Positions 42,817 to 51,477 of a DNA stretch of 64,000 bases are shown in pieces. Numbering within the stretch: position 1 is the first letter of the stretch; the number at the start of each line of letters is the position of its first letter. The position numbers were made by a program, and so were the translations under genes. Source of the stretch: UBA5189 sp040389445 (lineage in GTDB: Bacteria > Chloroflexota > Limnocylindria > Limnocylindrales > CSP1-4); the NCBI GenBank assembly GCA_040389445.1, contig JAZJZX010000012.1:62001-126000 (forward strand), given 5' to 3'. The notes below the pieces were generated by a model. It was given only the letters and a program-made list of their open reading frames with translations. It was not told the DNA's origin and did not search any database.

Positions 42817-43036
42817 CGCGGGAGAGATCGTCGGGACGTGGCGGGAACGCAACGTGACCGGCGGCGCCGACGGAGCAACGGCCCGGAACCTCTCAGGCAC
42901 CAGGGACCGCGCAGGGATGGGGACGCTGGAGAGCGATGGCGACGAGCATCGGATCTCGTCGCGGCGCGCCGACGGAGGAACCTGCGGTCGCATGGCGCGC
43001 CGCCGGGACGCTCTCAGGCACCAGGACAGCGGGGCA
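42817..43036 (+). ncRNA. Tandem glycine riboswitch
   Basis: Two glycine aptamers in a row. Each has GGAGAG at its 5' side (42821-42826 and 42928-42933) and the conserved core CTCTCAGGCAC followed by CAGG and GAC (42890-42906; 43011-43026). They precede gcvP directly, the classic target. The first aptamer spans about 42817-42916 and the second about 42924-43031. Confidence 0.88.
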
Positions 43037-43050
43037 CCTTGAGGAGGTGC
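43034..43050 (+). promoter_or_regulatory. Hairpin sequestering the gcvP ribosome binding site
   Basis: GCACCT (43034-43039) can pair with AGGTGC (43045-43050), burying the Shine-Dalgarno AGGAGG (43042-43047). It lies just after the second aptamer's P1, so the riboswitch may act on translation. Confidence 0.6.
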
Positions 43051-43057
43051 TACGCCG

Positions 43058-45964
43058 ATGCCCGAGAGCCAGACTGAGCTGGAGTTCGTCGATCGACACA
43101 TCGGGCCCGATGGGGCCGATGTCGCCGAGATGCTCCGTACCATCGGGCAGGCCTCGCTCGACGACCTGATTCGCGCCACGGTGCCCTCGGCGATCCTGCG
43201 GGATCGGGACCTGGACCTGCCGTCGGCCCGCTCAGAGGCGGAAGCGCTCGATGATCTCCGTGCGATGGCCGCCGCGAACCGACCGTTGCGGTCGATGATC
43301 GGGATGGGCTACCACGACACCATCACCCCACCGGTGATCCAGCGCAACGTGCTCGAGAACCCGGCCTGGTACACGGCCTACACGCCGTATCAACCCGAGA
43401 TCGCGCAGGGGCGCCTCGAGGCGCTGATCAACTTCCAGACAGCCGTCTGCGACCTCACCGGCATGGAGATCGCCAACGCGTCACTCCTCGACGAAGGTAC
43501 CGCCGCGGCGGAGGCGATGGCGCTGGTGCACAGCGTTTCCTCGGTGAGCGACGGCAACCTTGTGCTCATCGATTCCGATACCCATCCGCAGACCATCGCC
43601 GTCGTTCGCACCCGGGCCGAGCCACTCGATATCCAGGTCGTGGTGGGGCCGCCGGCCGAGCTCCTGGCCAGGGCCGCCACCCCCCGGGAGGGGGAACGCC
43701 CATATGCGCTGTTGCTGTCCAGCCCGGGCTCATCGGGCGCGGTCCGGTCCCTCCGCGCGGACATCGACGCCGCCCATGCCGCCAAGGTGCTCGTCATCGT
43801 GGCCACGGACCTGCTGGCGGCGGTACTCCTCGAGAGCCCCGGCGCCCAGGGTGCCGACGTCGTGATCGGGAGCAGCCAGCGCTTCGGCGTGCCGATGGGC
43901 AACGGCGGGCCACACGCGGCCTTCATGGCGACGCGCTCATCGTTCAAGCGCGCCCTGCCCGGGCGGCTCGTTGGCGTCTCGGTGGACGCGGACGGCGCTC
44001 CGGGATACCGGCTCACGCTCCAGACGCGAGAGCAGCACATTCGACGCGAGAAGGCGACCTCGAACATCTGCACCGCGCAGGTTCTCCTCGCCGTGATTGC
44101 CAGCATGTACGCGGCATGGCACGGACCGTCCGGGCTTCGCTCGATGGCCGAACGCGTGCACGCACGTGCATCCGCCCTTGCTGCCGGTCTTCGGCAGGTG
44201 CCCGGCCTGTCCCTCCGGCACGAGCGGTTCTTCGATGCCGTTGCGATCGAGACCGGGACTCCGGCCCGAGCCGATGGCTTGATCCAGGCCGCCGCTGAGG
44301 CCGGTTTCGAACTCCGGCGTCTCGACGCCACCGGGATCGGGCTGGCCTGCGACGAGACGACCACCGAGGGTGACATTGCCGTCGTCCTCGCCGCACTGGG
44401 CGGGCCGGCGCTCGACGCAGCCGCCGTGGGTGCCCAGGCCGCGGCCTCCCTGCCCGCCGAGGCTCGCCGGACCGATCCGATCCTGACGCATCCCGTCTTC
44501 TCCCTCTATCGGTCCGAGACCGAGATGCTCCGCTACATCTTCCGGCTGGCCGAGAAGGACGTGACGCTCACGCGTTCGATGATCCCGCTCGGGAGCTGCA
44601 CGATGAAGTTGAACGCGACGACCGAGATGATGGGCATCGGATTGGCGGGGTTCTCAAGGGTCCACCCGTTCAGCGATCCGGCCCGTCTGCCGGGCTACGC
44701 ACGCCTCTTCGCCGACCTCGAATCCTGGCTCGCCGAGATCACCGGCTTCGCGGCGATCAGCCTCCAGCCGAACGCCGGTTCGCAGGGCGAGTATTCGGGC
44801 CTCCTCGCCATTCGTGGGTGGCACCTGTCGCGGGCTGAGGGACACCGCAAGGTCTGTCTCATCCCGGCATCGGCCCATGGCACGAATCCCGCAAGCGCGG
44901 TCATGGCGGGGTATCGGGTCGTCGTCGTGGCCACCGACGCGCTCGGCAACGTCGATCTGGACGATCTCCGCGCGAAGATCGCAGCGCATGCCGCGAACCT
45001 CGGCGCGCTGATGATCACCTACCCGAGCACGCACGGCGTGTTCGAGGAGGCAATTGTCGAGATCTGCCGCCAGGTCCACGAGGCCGGCGGTCAGGTCTAC
45101 ATGGACGGCGCGAACATGAACGCGCAGGTCGGGCTGTCCCGGCCCGGTGACATCGGCGCCGATGTGTGCCACCTGAACCTCCACAAGACGTTCGCGATCC
45201 CGCACGGCGGCGGGGGGCCCGGAATGGGCCCGATCGGCGTCGCGGCACATCTCGTACCGTTCCTGCCGGGGATGGGGCTGGCCGATCCGGGGCGTGTCGC
45301 ATCGGCCTCGTACGGCAGTGCGAGCATCCTGCCGATCTCCTGGGCCTACGTCGCCATGCTCGGGACGGAGGGCGTCCGGCGCTCGACGCAGATCGCCATC
45401 CTCAACGCGAACTACCTCGCGGCGCGCCTCGGCGGCGCGTTCCCGGTGCTCTACGTCGGGGCCAGCGGCACCGTCGCACATGAGTGCATCCTCGACGTTC
45501 GACCCGTGTCGGCGGCGAGTGGCGTGACGGTCGACGACATCGCCAAACGGCTCATGGACTTCGGGTTCCATGCTCCGACCATGAGTTTTCCGGTCGTCGG
45601 CACGCTGATGATCGAGCCGACGGAATCAGAATCGAAGGCCGAGCTGGATCGATTCGCCGATGCCCTCCTCCAGATCCGGGCCGAGATCGCGGAGATCGAG
45701 GCGGGCATCGTCCCGCTGGAATCGAGCGCGCTGCGCAACGCCCCGCATACGGCGGCCGACCTGCTTCGAGACGAATGGGCGCGCCCCTATTCCCGGGAAC
45801 AGGGGGCGTTCCCGCTCCCATGGGTCAAGGCACGAAAGTATTGGCCGCCGGTCCGGCGGATCGACAACGTCTACGGGGACCGCAACGTCGTCTGCGCGTG
45901 CCTCCCGGTGGAGGCCTACGCCGAGGCGGCCGGGGAGACGCAGCTCCTCGTGATGGCCGAGTAG
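43058..45964 (+). CDS. gcvP: Glycine dehydrogenase (decarboxylating), P protein
   Basis: 968 residues, single-chain GcvP homodimer type. It decarboxylates glycine with PLP and passes aminomethyl to the lipoyl H protein. The N-terminal half has MIGMGYHDTITPPVIQRNVLENPAWYTAYTP split over two motifs, and the PLP lysine lies in HKTFAIPHGGGGPG. The C-terminal half shows LNATTEMM and the glycine-binding motifs. No gcvT or gcvH is in the window. It is controlled by a tandem glycine riboswitch. Confidence 0.96.
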   Translation: MPESQTELEFVDRHIGPDGADVAEMLRTIGQASLDDLIRATVPSAILRDRDLDLPSARSEAEALDDLRAMAAANRPLRSMIGMGYHDTITPPVIQRNVLENPAWYTAYTPYQPEIAQGRLEALINFQTAVCDLTGMEIANASLLDEGTAAAEAMALVHSVSSVSDGNLVLIDSDTHPQTIAVVRTRAEPLDIQVVVGPPAELLARAATPREGERPYALLLSSPGSSGAVRSLRADIDAAHAAKVLVIVATDLLAAVLLESPGAQGADVVIGSSQRFGVPMGNGGPHAAFMATRSSFKRALPGRLVGVSVDADGAPGYRLTLQTREQHIRREKATSNICTAQVLLAVIASMYAAWHGPSGLRSMAERVHARASALAAGLRQVPGLSLRHERFFDAVAIETGTPARADGLIQAAAEAGFELRRLDATGIGLACDETTTEGDIAVVLAALGGPALDAAAVGAQAAASLPAEARRTDPILTHPVFSLYRSETEMLRYIFRLAEKDVTLTRSMIPLGSCTMKLNATTEMMGIGLAGFSRVHPFSDPARLPGYARLFADLESWLAEITGFAAISLQPNAGSQGEYSGLLAIRGWHLSRAEGHRKVCLIPASAHGTNPASAVMAGYRVVVVATDALGNVDLDDLRAKIAAHAANLGALMITYPSTHGVFEEAIVEICRQVHEAGGQVYMDGANMNAQVGLSRPGDIGADVCHLNLHKTFAIPHGGGGPGMGPIGVAAHLVPFLPGMGLADPGRVASASYGSASILPISWAYVAMLGTEGVRRSTQIAILNANYLAARLGGAFPVLYVGASGTVAHECILDVRPVSAASGVTVDDIAKRLMDFGFHAPTMSFPVVGTLMIEPTESESKAELDRFADALLQIRAEIAEIEAGIVPLESSALRNAPHTAADLLRDEWARPYSREQGAFPLPWVKARKYWPPVRRIDNVYGDRNVVCACLPVEAYAEAAGETQLLVMAE

Positions 45965-45989
45965 GGGAGCGGCCAGCCCTCCGCGACTC

Positions 45990-46061
45990 AGCCGCGACTC
46001 AGCCGCGGCCGGCCACACCACAGCCAGCCACCCCAGCCGGCCACCCCAGCCGGCCACCCCA
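45990..46061. repeat. Tandem repeats after gcvP
   Basis: A 10-11-bp unit CGCGACTCAGC occurs twice near 45982-46003, then three 13-bp copies of GCCRGCCACCCCA lie at 46023-46035, 46036-46048 and 46049-46061. They fill the gap between the convergent gcvP and the small cyclotransferase-like gene. Confidence 0.75.
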
Positions 46062-46075
46062 GCCTCACGGCTGCA

Positions 46076-46468
46076 TCACGCCGTCCCGGCCTCGCGGGCG
46101 GTCCAGTACTCGCGCCAGCCACCGAACTCCGTGATCTCGCGGTGGCCCTCGGCTTCGATGACATCGCGCGGAAAGAGGATCCCCGGCACGATCCGGCCGT
46201 CCTCGAGTTCGACGGGGCCCCGATACAGGTTCGGTGGCTCGCCGGCCTCCACCCGTTCCCACACCTCGTCGGGTAGGTCGTACAGCTCACCCGGCACCGA
46301 GATCCCGCCCTCGGAGACCTCGAACATCCCGGGATGAATGTCATTGATCGAGAAGATGCGGTATTTCGGAGCCGTCAGGAACGCCCCGAGAAAGGTGGCC
46401 CCATCCAGATTGGGATTGAGCTTCAGGCCGCGCATGAGCGTGCCATTGACGAACAGGAGCGTGGACAC
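46076..46468 (-). CDS. Stand-alone allophanate hydrolase C-domain-like protein
   Basis: 130 residues from the GTG at 46468, preceded by GGAGGT. The family is a gamma-glutamylcyclotransferase-like fold: LFVNGTLMRGLKLNPNLDGA, GELYDLP and the C-terminal REITEFGGWREYW match the C-terminal domain of allophanate hydrolase (AtzF). In the yeast enzyme that domain is thought to act on N-carboxycarbamate. It closes the ureide/carbamate operon but is separated by a strong hairpin. A stand-alone role is inferred. Confidence 0.7.
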   Translation of the reverse strand: MSTLLFVNGTLMRGLKLNPNLDGATFLGAFLTAPKYRIFSINDIHPGMFEVSEGGISVPGELYDLPDEVWERVEAGEPPNLYRGPVELEDGRIVPGILFPRDVIEAEGHREITEFGGWREYWTAREAGTA

Positions 46469-46494
46469 AACTACCTCCGATGCTGCGAGCATGC

Positions 46495-46527
46495 CACGGG
46501 CGGCTCCCGTGAGGGGAGCCGCCCGTG
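46495..46527. terminator. Perfect 14-bp hairpin between permease and AtzF-C-like gene
   Basis: CACGGGCGGCTCCC (46495-46508) pairs perfectly with GGGAGCCGCCCGTG (46514-46527) around a 5-nt loop. It lies after the permease gene on the minus strand. Without a T-run it may act as an attenuator, processing site or partial terminator in the operon. Confidence 0.6.
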
Positions 46528-46596
46528 CCTTCGGCCCGACCGGTCGACGTTGGGACGACCGCGACCGGCCTGGTGGGCCGTGGTACCTGGATCTGG

Positions 46597-48219
46597 CTAC
46601 ATCTCAACCTCGTCGGCCAGCGGCGGGGTCGAGACCGCATCGCGGAGCTCGGCCATGGATCCGTGGCCTTCACGCCACGCGGCGGCCCAGATGACGACGG
46701 CCCCAAGGAGATAGCCGATCCAGACCGGCTCCGGCTGTCGGATCTGAAACGCGCCGTCGACGCTCTGGAAGATCAAGCCGGCCGGATCGTGGATCAGGCC
46801 GACCAATGACAGGCCGGCTGCGATCAGCGAGTACACGATCGCGCGGCTGTATTCCCTGCTGATGACGAAGTAGGCGATCGCGGCAAGCATGAGGCCGGCC
46901 AGGACGGCGCCGGCCCCGAGGCGTTCCAGGCCTGCGTAGAGCACGCCCTGCTGGCCGAGGGCCTCATACGTGACCGTCGTGGCGTTGGTTCCGGCGGCTC
47001 CGAGGGCGCCGTCGACGAGGGTCTTCGCCCACTGGGCGACATTCGGCACCAGCGCCAGGACGATCGCCGGGGCGTACTTCGCCTTCGACGTCTGGAATGC
47101 CTGGGCGCCGATCACGAGACCGATGAACAGCAGGATCGGGAACAGCGCGGCGCGTGGAACGACCGCGAGGAACAGGGCGATGAGGCCGAGCAGGCAGATG
47201 GCCGAGATGACGATTCCCGTGGCCAGCGAGTACCCGATCCGGCCGCCGACGGCCTTCCATCCCGGATGGCCGATGTACACCGCGGGCGGGAATGGGCTGC
47301 CGAGGAACGAACCCACGATGGCGCCGATCCCGTCGGCCAGCAGGATGTGACGCAGGTTGTAGTTGTCGCCCGCCACGGACGCGGACTCGACGTTGTTCAT
47401 GCCCTCGGTGAAGTTGTAGACGCCGAGCGGGATGGCCGTCACGAGGAGTGGCAGAACATCCGACATGCCGCTCAGGACCTCGGTGCCCGGCTTGGGCAGG
47501 TTGATCCCGATCTGCGTGAACGCATCGGAGACCTGCTTCGGGTCGAGACCGTTCCAGCCGAAGACCGAGTAGGACAGCCAGCCGAGGGCCGTACCGACCA
47601 GGATCGCCGCCAGGCCACCCGGAATGCCGAAGGGCAGGCGGACCCCCGCCGTCCACGACAACAGGATGATCGCGAGCGTCGCGAGTGAGATCCACGCGGC
47701 GTTGAACATCTCGAACGCGGCGTTCATCGAGATGAACGCGACCGAGATGCCGGCGAGGGTGCCGAGCATCGCGGCACGTGGGGTGTACTTGCGGATCGTT
47801 GGGCCGATGAACGCGCCGATGATCACGACCACGCCGATGAGGAAGGCCCACGCAATGCCGGCCTCCCACGCCTTCATGACATCGCCCGTCCTGCCGAGGA
47901 CCGGCAGCATGATCGCGAACGTCACGAAAAAGTAGTGCGGGACGCTCGGCCCATAGGGCATCGCCGCGACGTCGTCGCGACCCTCCTTCTGCGCGAGCCG
48001 ATAGGCGAGATAGGCGTAGAACAGGTTGCCGATCGGCAGCGCAATCGCAAGCGCCGGCAGGATGCGTCCGAAGACGTTCTCCGGCGGCAACCCGACGACA
48101 TACAGCATCAGTGACGACAGGACCAGCACGTTGAGCAGGACGTTCGTGCCCAACCCGAAGAACGCGTTCCAGTCCCCGGGCACCCACAACCTGGGCTTTG
48201 CGGTCATTGAACCTTGCAT
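46597..48219 (-). CDS. NCS2-type (xanthine/uracil-like) permease
   Basis: 540 residues, about 12-14 transmembrane helices. The fold and motifs (LALPIGNLFYAYLAYRLAQ, AAMPYGPSVPHYF, NFTEGMNNVESASVAGDNYN and GSPFPPAVYIGHPG) fit the nucleobase-ascorbate transporter family in its AzgA-like/xanthine branch. It probably imports the substrate handled by the downstream cysteine hydrolase or carbamoyltransferase. The ATG at 48219 has GAGGA nearby. The exact solute is unknown. Confidence 0.8.
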   Translation of the reverse strand: MQGSMTAKPRLWVPGDWNAFFGLGTNVLLNVLVLSSLMLYVVGLPPENVFGRILPALAIALPIGNLFYAYLAYRLAQKEGRDDVAAMPYGPSVPHYFFVTFAIMLPVLGRTGDVMKAWEAGIAWAFLIGVVVIIGAFIGPTIRKYTPRAAMLGTLAGISVAFISMNAAFEMFNAAWISLATLAIILLSWTAGVRLPFGIPGGLAAILVGTALGWLSYSVFGWNGLDPKQVSDAFTQIGINLPKPGTEVLSGMSDVLPLLVTAIPLGVYNFTEGMNNVESASVAGDNYNLRHILLADGIGAIVGSFLGSPFPPAVYIGHPGWKAVGGRIGYSLATGIVISAICLLGLIALFLAVVPRAALFPILLFIGLVIGAQAFQTSKAKYAPAIVLALVPNVAQWAKTLVDGALGAAGTNATTVTYEALGQQGVLYAGLERLGAGAVLAGLMLAAIAYFVISREYSRAIVYSLIAAGLSLVGLIHDPAGLIFQSVDGAFQIRQPEPVWIGYLLGAVVIWAAAWREGHGSMAELRDAVSTPPLADEVEM

Positions 48220-48250
48220 CTCGAGTCCTCACCCTCCTCAGGCGGCACGC

Positions 48251-48955
48251 TCAGTGCGTCGCCGCAGCCATGCCCGCTGATTCCCGGCGCGCCGCTTCCA
48301 GCGCGGTCAGGAAGCGGGATGAGTCGCTGACCCAGCCGAAGATCCCGCCCTGGGCCTTGATCATCGCCAGTGCCGCCTGCTGGAACTCGGGGAAATACGA
48401 GCCCACGCAGTCCTCCAGCACCAATGCGTCGAAGCCTCGATCATTCGCCTCCCTCACGGATGTCTGAACGCATACCTCGGTGGTCACGCCGGTGAAGATG
48501 AGCTTCTCGATGCCCCGCATCCGGAGGACCGTGTCCGAGTCCGTCGCGTAGAACATCCCCTTGCCCGGTTTGTCGATGACGGGCTCGCCGTCGATTGGCG
48601 CCAGCTCGTCGACGATCCCGTGGCCGTACTCGCCTCGGACGAGGAGCCGGCCCATGGAACCCTTGTCTCCGATCCGAAGGGGCGCGTTGCCGCGTTCCTT
48701 CTTCGCCCTGGGCAGGTCGGACAGGTCCGCCCGATGTCCCTCGCGGGTATGAACGACGAACATGCCGGCGGCGCGACAGGCCTCGAGGACCTTCTGGGCC
48801 GGCTTCACCGCCCGGAGCAGCATGGAGACGTCGTTCCCGAGCGATTCCCCGAAGCCGCCCGGATAGACGAAGTCGCGCTGGAAGTCGATCATCACCAGGG
48901 CGGTCTTCTCGAGCCTGAACTCGAATTCATACGGTTCCGCGTTGACCTTTGCCAT
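48251..48955 (-). CDS. Biuret hydrolase-like cysteine hydrolase (isochorismatase superfamily)
   Basis: 234 residues. The catalytic triad of the superfamily is in place: Asp24 (MIDFQRDF), Lys129 (DKPGKG) and Cys162 (TTEVCVQTS). The residue spacing matches biuret hydrolase (BiuH), and so do HTREGHRADLSDLP and the IDKPGKGMFYATD run. BiuH converts biuret to allophanate and ammonia; related members act on carbamoyl-sarcosine or ureidoacrylate. Together with the AtzF-C-like, OXTC-type and carbamate kinase genes, an amide or ureide substrate is very likely. GGAGG lies before the ATG. Confidence 0.8.
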   Translation of the reverse strand: MAKVNAEPYEFEFRLEKTALVMIDFQRDFVYPGGFGESLGNDVSMLLRAVKPAQKVLEACRAAGMFVVHTREGHRADLSDLPRAKKERGNAPLRIGDKGSMGRLLVRGEYGHGIVDELAPIDGEPVIDKPGKGMFYATDSDTVLRMRGIEKLIFTGVTTEVCVQTSVREANDRGFDALVLEDCVGSYFPEFQQAALAMIKAQGGIFGWVSDSSRFLTALEAARRESAGMAAATH

Positions 48956-49033
48956 CAGTGCCTCCTGCAGTGCTGCTCGTGGTGGTGTTCGCGCCGCCGA
49001 TCTCGAAGGGCATCCGATCGGCCTTTGCGCGGA

Positions 49034-49987
49034 TCATTCGTCCCGCACGACCCTCGTGCCGGTCTGTCCCTCGATGGCGCGACCGAGCGCCGCCGGCGTC
49101 GTGATGAGGACCTCCTCTCCGCCGCGATCCAGGAACCGGATCGCGGCCTCAACCTTTGGACCCATGCTGCCCTTGGGGAACTCGCCCGCCGCGTTGTAGG
49201 CGGCCGCTTCGGAGCGCGTCATTCGTTCCAGCCACTGCTCGTCGGGCTGACGGAAGCGGATGGCGACCCGCTCGACACCGGTCGAGAGGATCAGGAGCGG
49301 CACATCCAGGTCGGCGGCCAGGAGCGCGGACGCACGATCCTTGTCGATGACTGCCTCGACGCCCCGGTACTGCCCCGGCGACGTCTCGACGACCGCGATG
49401 CCGCCGCCACCTACCGCGAGGACGACGAACCCTGCATCCACGAGCGCCCGAATCTGCGGCAGCTCCACGATCCGCTGCGGTTCCGGCGAGGCCACGACAC
49501 GGCGGTACCCGCGGCCGCTGTCCTCGACGATCGTCCAGCCGGCCCTGGCGGCCCGGAGCTCGGCCTGCTCCTTCGTGTAGAACGGCCCGATCGGCTTCGT
49601 GGGGCGATCGAACGCGGGATCGGACTCGTCCACGACCACGTGGGTGAGGACACACGCCACGCGATCCGGGTAGCCGCGTTGGGCAAGCTCGTTGAGCAGT
49701 GCCTCCCCGAGGATGTGCCCGATCCCTCCCTGCGAATCGGCGACCGACATCTCGAGGCTCAGCTTGGGCACCGGCGCATCGTCGGGAACCAGCTCGGAAC
49801 GCAGGAGGATGAAGCCGACCTGCGGGCCGTTGCCGTGGGTGACCACGACGCCCCAGCCACCGGCCACGAGATCGGCGATGTGGCGGGCGGTTTCGCTGGC
49901 GTTCTCGCGCTGCTCGGCGATGGTCCCGCGCTGTCCATCGAGGATGAGCGCGTTGCCTCCGATCGCGATCACGGCCCGGTGCTCCAT
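49034..49987 (-). CDS. Carbamate kinase
   Basis: 317 residues, amino-acid kinase fold. It makes ATP from carbamoyl phosphate and ADP when running in the catabolic direction. Key parts: AIGGNAL (residues 8-14), THGNGPQVGF, SQGGIGHILGEAL, PTKPIGPFYT, GGGGIAVVE, DKDRASALLA and the C-terminal FPKGSMGPKVEAAIRFL. Its start overlaps the DUF1116 stop by 1 bp, and it is equivalent to E. coli YbcF in a FdrA cluster. Confidence 0.93.
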   Translation of the reverse strand: MEHRAVIAIGGNALILDGQRGTIAEQRENASETARHIADLVAGGWGVVVTHGNGPQVGFILLRSELVPDDAPVPKLSLEMSVADSQGGIGHILGEALLNELAQRGYPDRVACVLTHVVVDESDPAFDRPTKPIGPFYTKEQAELRAARAGWTIVEDSGRGYRRVVASPEPQRIVELPQIRALVDAGFVVLAVGGGGIAVVETSPGQYRGVEAVIDKDRASALLAADLDVPLLILSTGVERVAIRFRQPDEQWLERMTRSEAAAYNAAGEFPKGSMGPKVEAAIRFLDRGGEEVLITTPAALGRAIEGQTGTRVVRDE

Positions 49988-51477
49988 CAGCGACCTGACC
50001 CGGACGTTGCGGCGACGGCGTTCATCGACCCGCCGGCCGTGATCCCGAGGCTCGCAGCGAGCTCCCGGATGCCCTCGGTGAAACAGCCGAGCGGCGCCCT
50101 TGCGATACCGGCCCCGATCTGGCCGACGCCGGCCTCGCGATGCGCGATCCCGGTGTTGATGACCGGGGCGATCCCCGAATCCACCACCCGTCGAGCGTCG
50201 ATCCCGGTCGGCGTTCCGGCGAATGCCAGTGAGGGCAGCGCATAGGCGGGATTTCGTCCGAGGGTGATCCGGCCCATGAGTCGGGTGAACTCGAGCGCGT
50301 CGGCGGCCGTGCCGCCGACGAACCTGACGATCGCCGGGGCGGCCGCCATCGCAAAACCGCCGATTCCGAAGGTCTCGGTGATGGCGCTGTCCCCGAGGTC
50401 GGGGTTGGCATCCTCGGGTCCATAGCCCGGGAAGTACAGGCCGTCCGGGACGCCCACGGGTGAGGTGAACCACCGGTCGCCGGTACCGGACAGCCGGATC
50501 CCGAACTCCACGCCGTTGCGGGTCATGGCGGTGACGACCGACGAACCGGGAATCCCGTGTGCGGCGTCCAGGGCGGACTTGCAGGCCGCCATGGACAGGT
50601 TCAGGAAGAAGTGGTCGTTGCCGCGAAGAAAATCGAGGACGCTCGCGGCGGTGACCGTGTCCGCTGTTCGAACGATCCAGGGCGCGAGCATGCGGACGAG
50701 CAGTGAGGTCGAGGCGATATTTCGGTTGTGACCCTCGTCGCCCATCTGCAGGGCCTGACCGGTCAGGCTGCGCAGGTCGATCGGCCCGGAGGCCTGCAGC
50801 GTCGTCGAGAGGGTCGGACCGAGGACGTCCCGGAACCAGCGCAACCGTTCCAGTACCGACGCGTCATAGGCGCCGAACCGGAGGACCTTGCCGAGGCCCT
50901 CGTTGAGGGTCGCGTGCGCTCGCGTGCCGCCGGCGGCATTCTCGACCACCACGACCGGCATGGACGGGCTCACGACGCCGGCCATCGGCCCCACGGTCGC
51001 GTGGTGATGGCACGGCGCAAATTCGATGGCGCCGGAATCCGCGAGCTCCTGCGCCTGCCCGGCCGTCGATGCCCAGCCTTCAAACAGGATCGCACCCACG
51101 ATGGCGCCACGAACCGGACCGCACATGTGGTTCCAGGAGATCGGCGGCCCCGAGTGGAGGAGCTGCCTGCCCACCAGGCCGATGGCCTCGCTCGCCGGCC
51201 GGATGTCGACCAGCAGGGGCTGTGCGCTCAGGAGTCGGCTCAGGGCCTCCGCGTTCGCGGCGGCGACCTGCCTTCCCACGGCGTCGGCGGGATCGTCCTC
51301 GAGGCGCGCGAGAAGGAGGCCGACGTCCCGATCTCCCTCGGCCGGCGGACGCCAGTCGAGCGCGGCCACGGTCGCGCCGTGTGCGGCGGGAGCCTCCGCG
51401 AACATCGCGAGGCCCACGTTGATGGCGCGGACTTCCTGGGGGAACAGCCGGGAGGTCGCCAGCATGGGTTCGGTCAC
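49987..51477 (-). CDS. DUF1116 (YlbE-like) oxamate carbamoyltransferase component
   Basis: 496 residues, whole DUF1116 with DWRPPAEGD near the start and CHHHATVGPMAGVVSPSMPV in the middle, then NHFFLNL-like (GNDHFFLNLSMAACKSA) and GTPTGIDARRVV. In E. coli YlbE works with FdrA and YlbF as an oxamate carbamoyltransferase, releasing carbamoyl phosphate from oxalurate. It is longer than the E. coli protein. GTG 51477 overlaps the fdrA stop by 4 bp. Confidence 0.85.
   Translation of the reverse strand: MTEPMLATSRLFPQEVRAINVGLAMFAEAPAAHGATVAALDWRPPAEGDRDVGLLLARLEDDPADAVGRQVAAANAEALSRLLSAQPLLVDIRPASEAIGLVGRQLLHSGPPISWNHMCGPVRGAIVGAILFEGWASTAGQAQELADSGAIEFAPCHHHATVGPMAGVVSPSMPVVVVENAAGGTRAHATLNEGLGKVLRFGAYDASVLERLRWFRDVLGPTLSTTLQASGPIDLRSLTGQALQMGDEGHNRNIASTSLLVRMLAPWIVRTADTVTAASVLDFLRGNDHFFLNLSMAACKSALDAAHGIPGSSVVTAMTRNGVEFGIRLSGTGDRWFTSPVGVPDGLYFPGYGPEDANPDLGDSAITETFGIGGFAMAAAPAIVRFVGGTAADALEFTRLMGRITLGRNPAYALPSLAFAGTPTGIDARRVVDSGIAPVINTGIAHREAGVGQIGAGIARAPLGCFTEGIRELAASLGITAGGSMNAVAATSGSGR

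Noticed and set aside
42651..43179. Upstream extension of the tandem-GNAT frame through the riboswitch
   Set aside because: The region holds conserved glycine aptamers; the GTG at 42612 has a good ribosome site.
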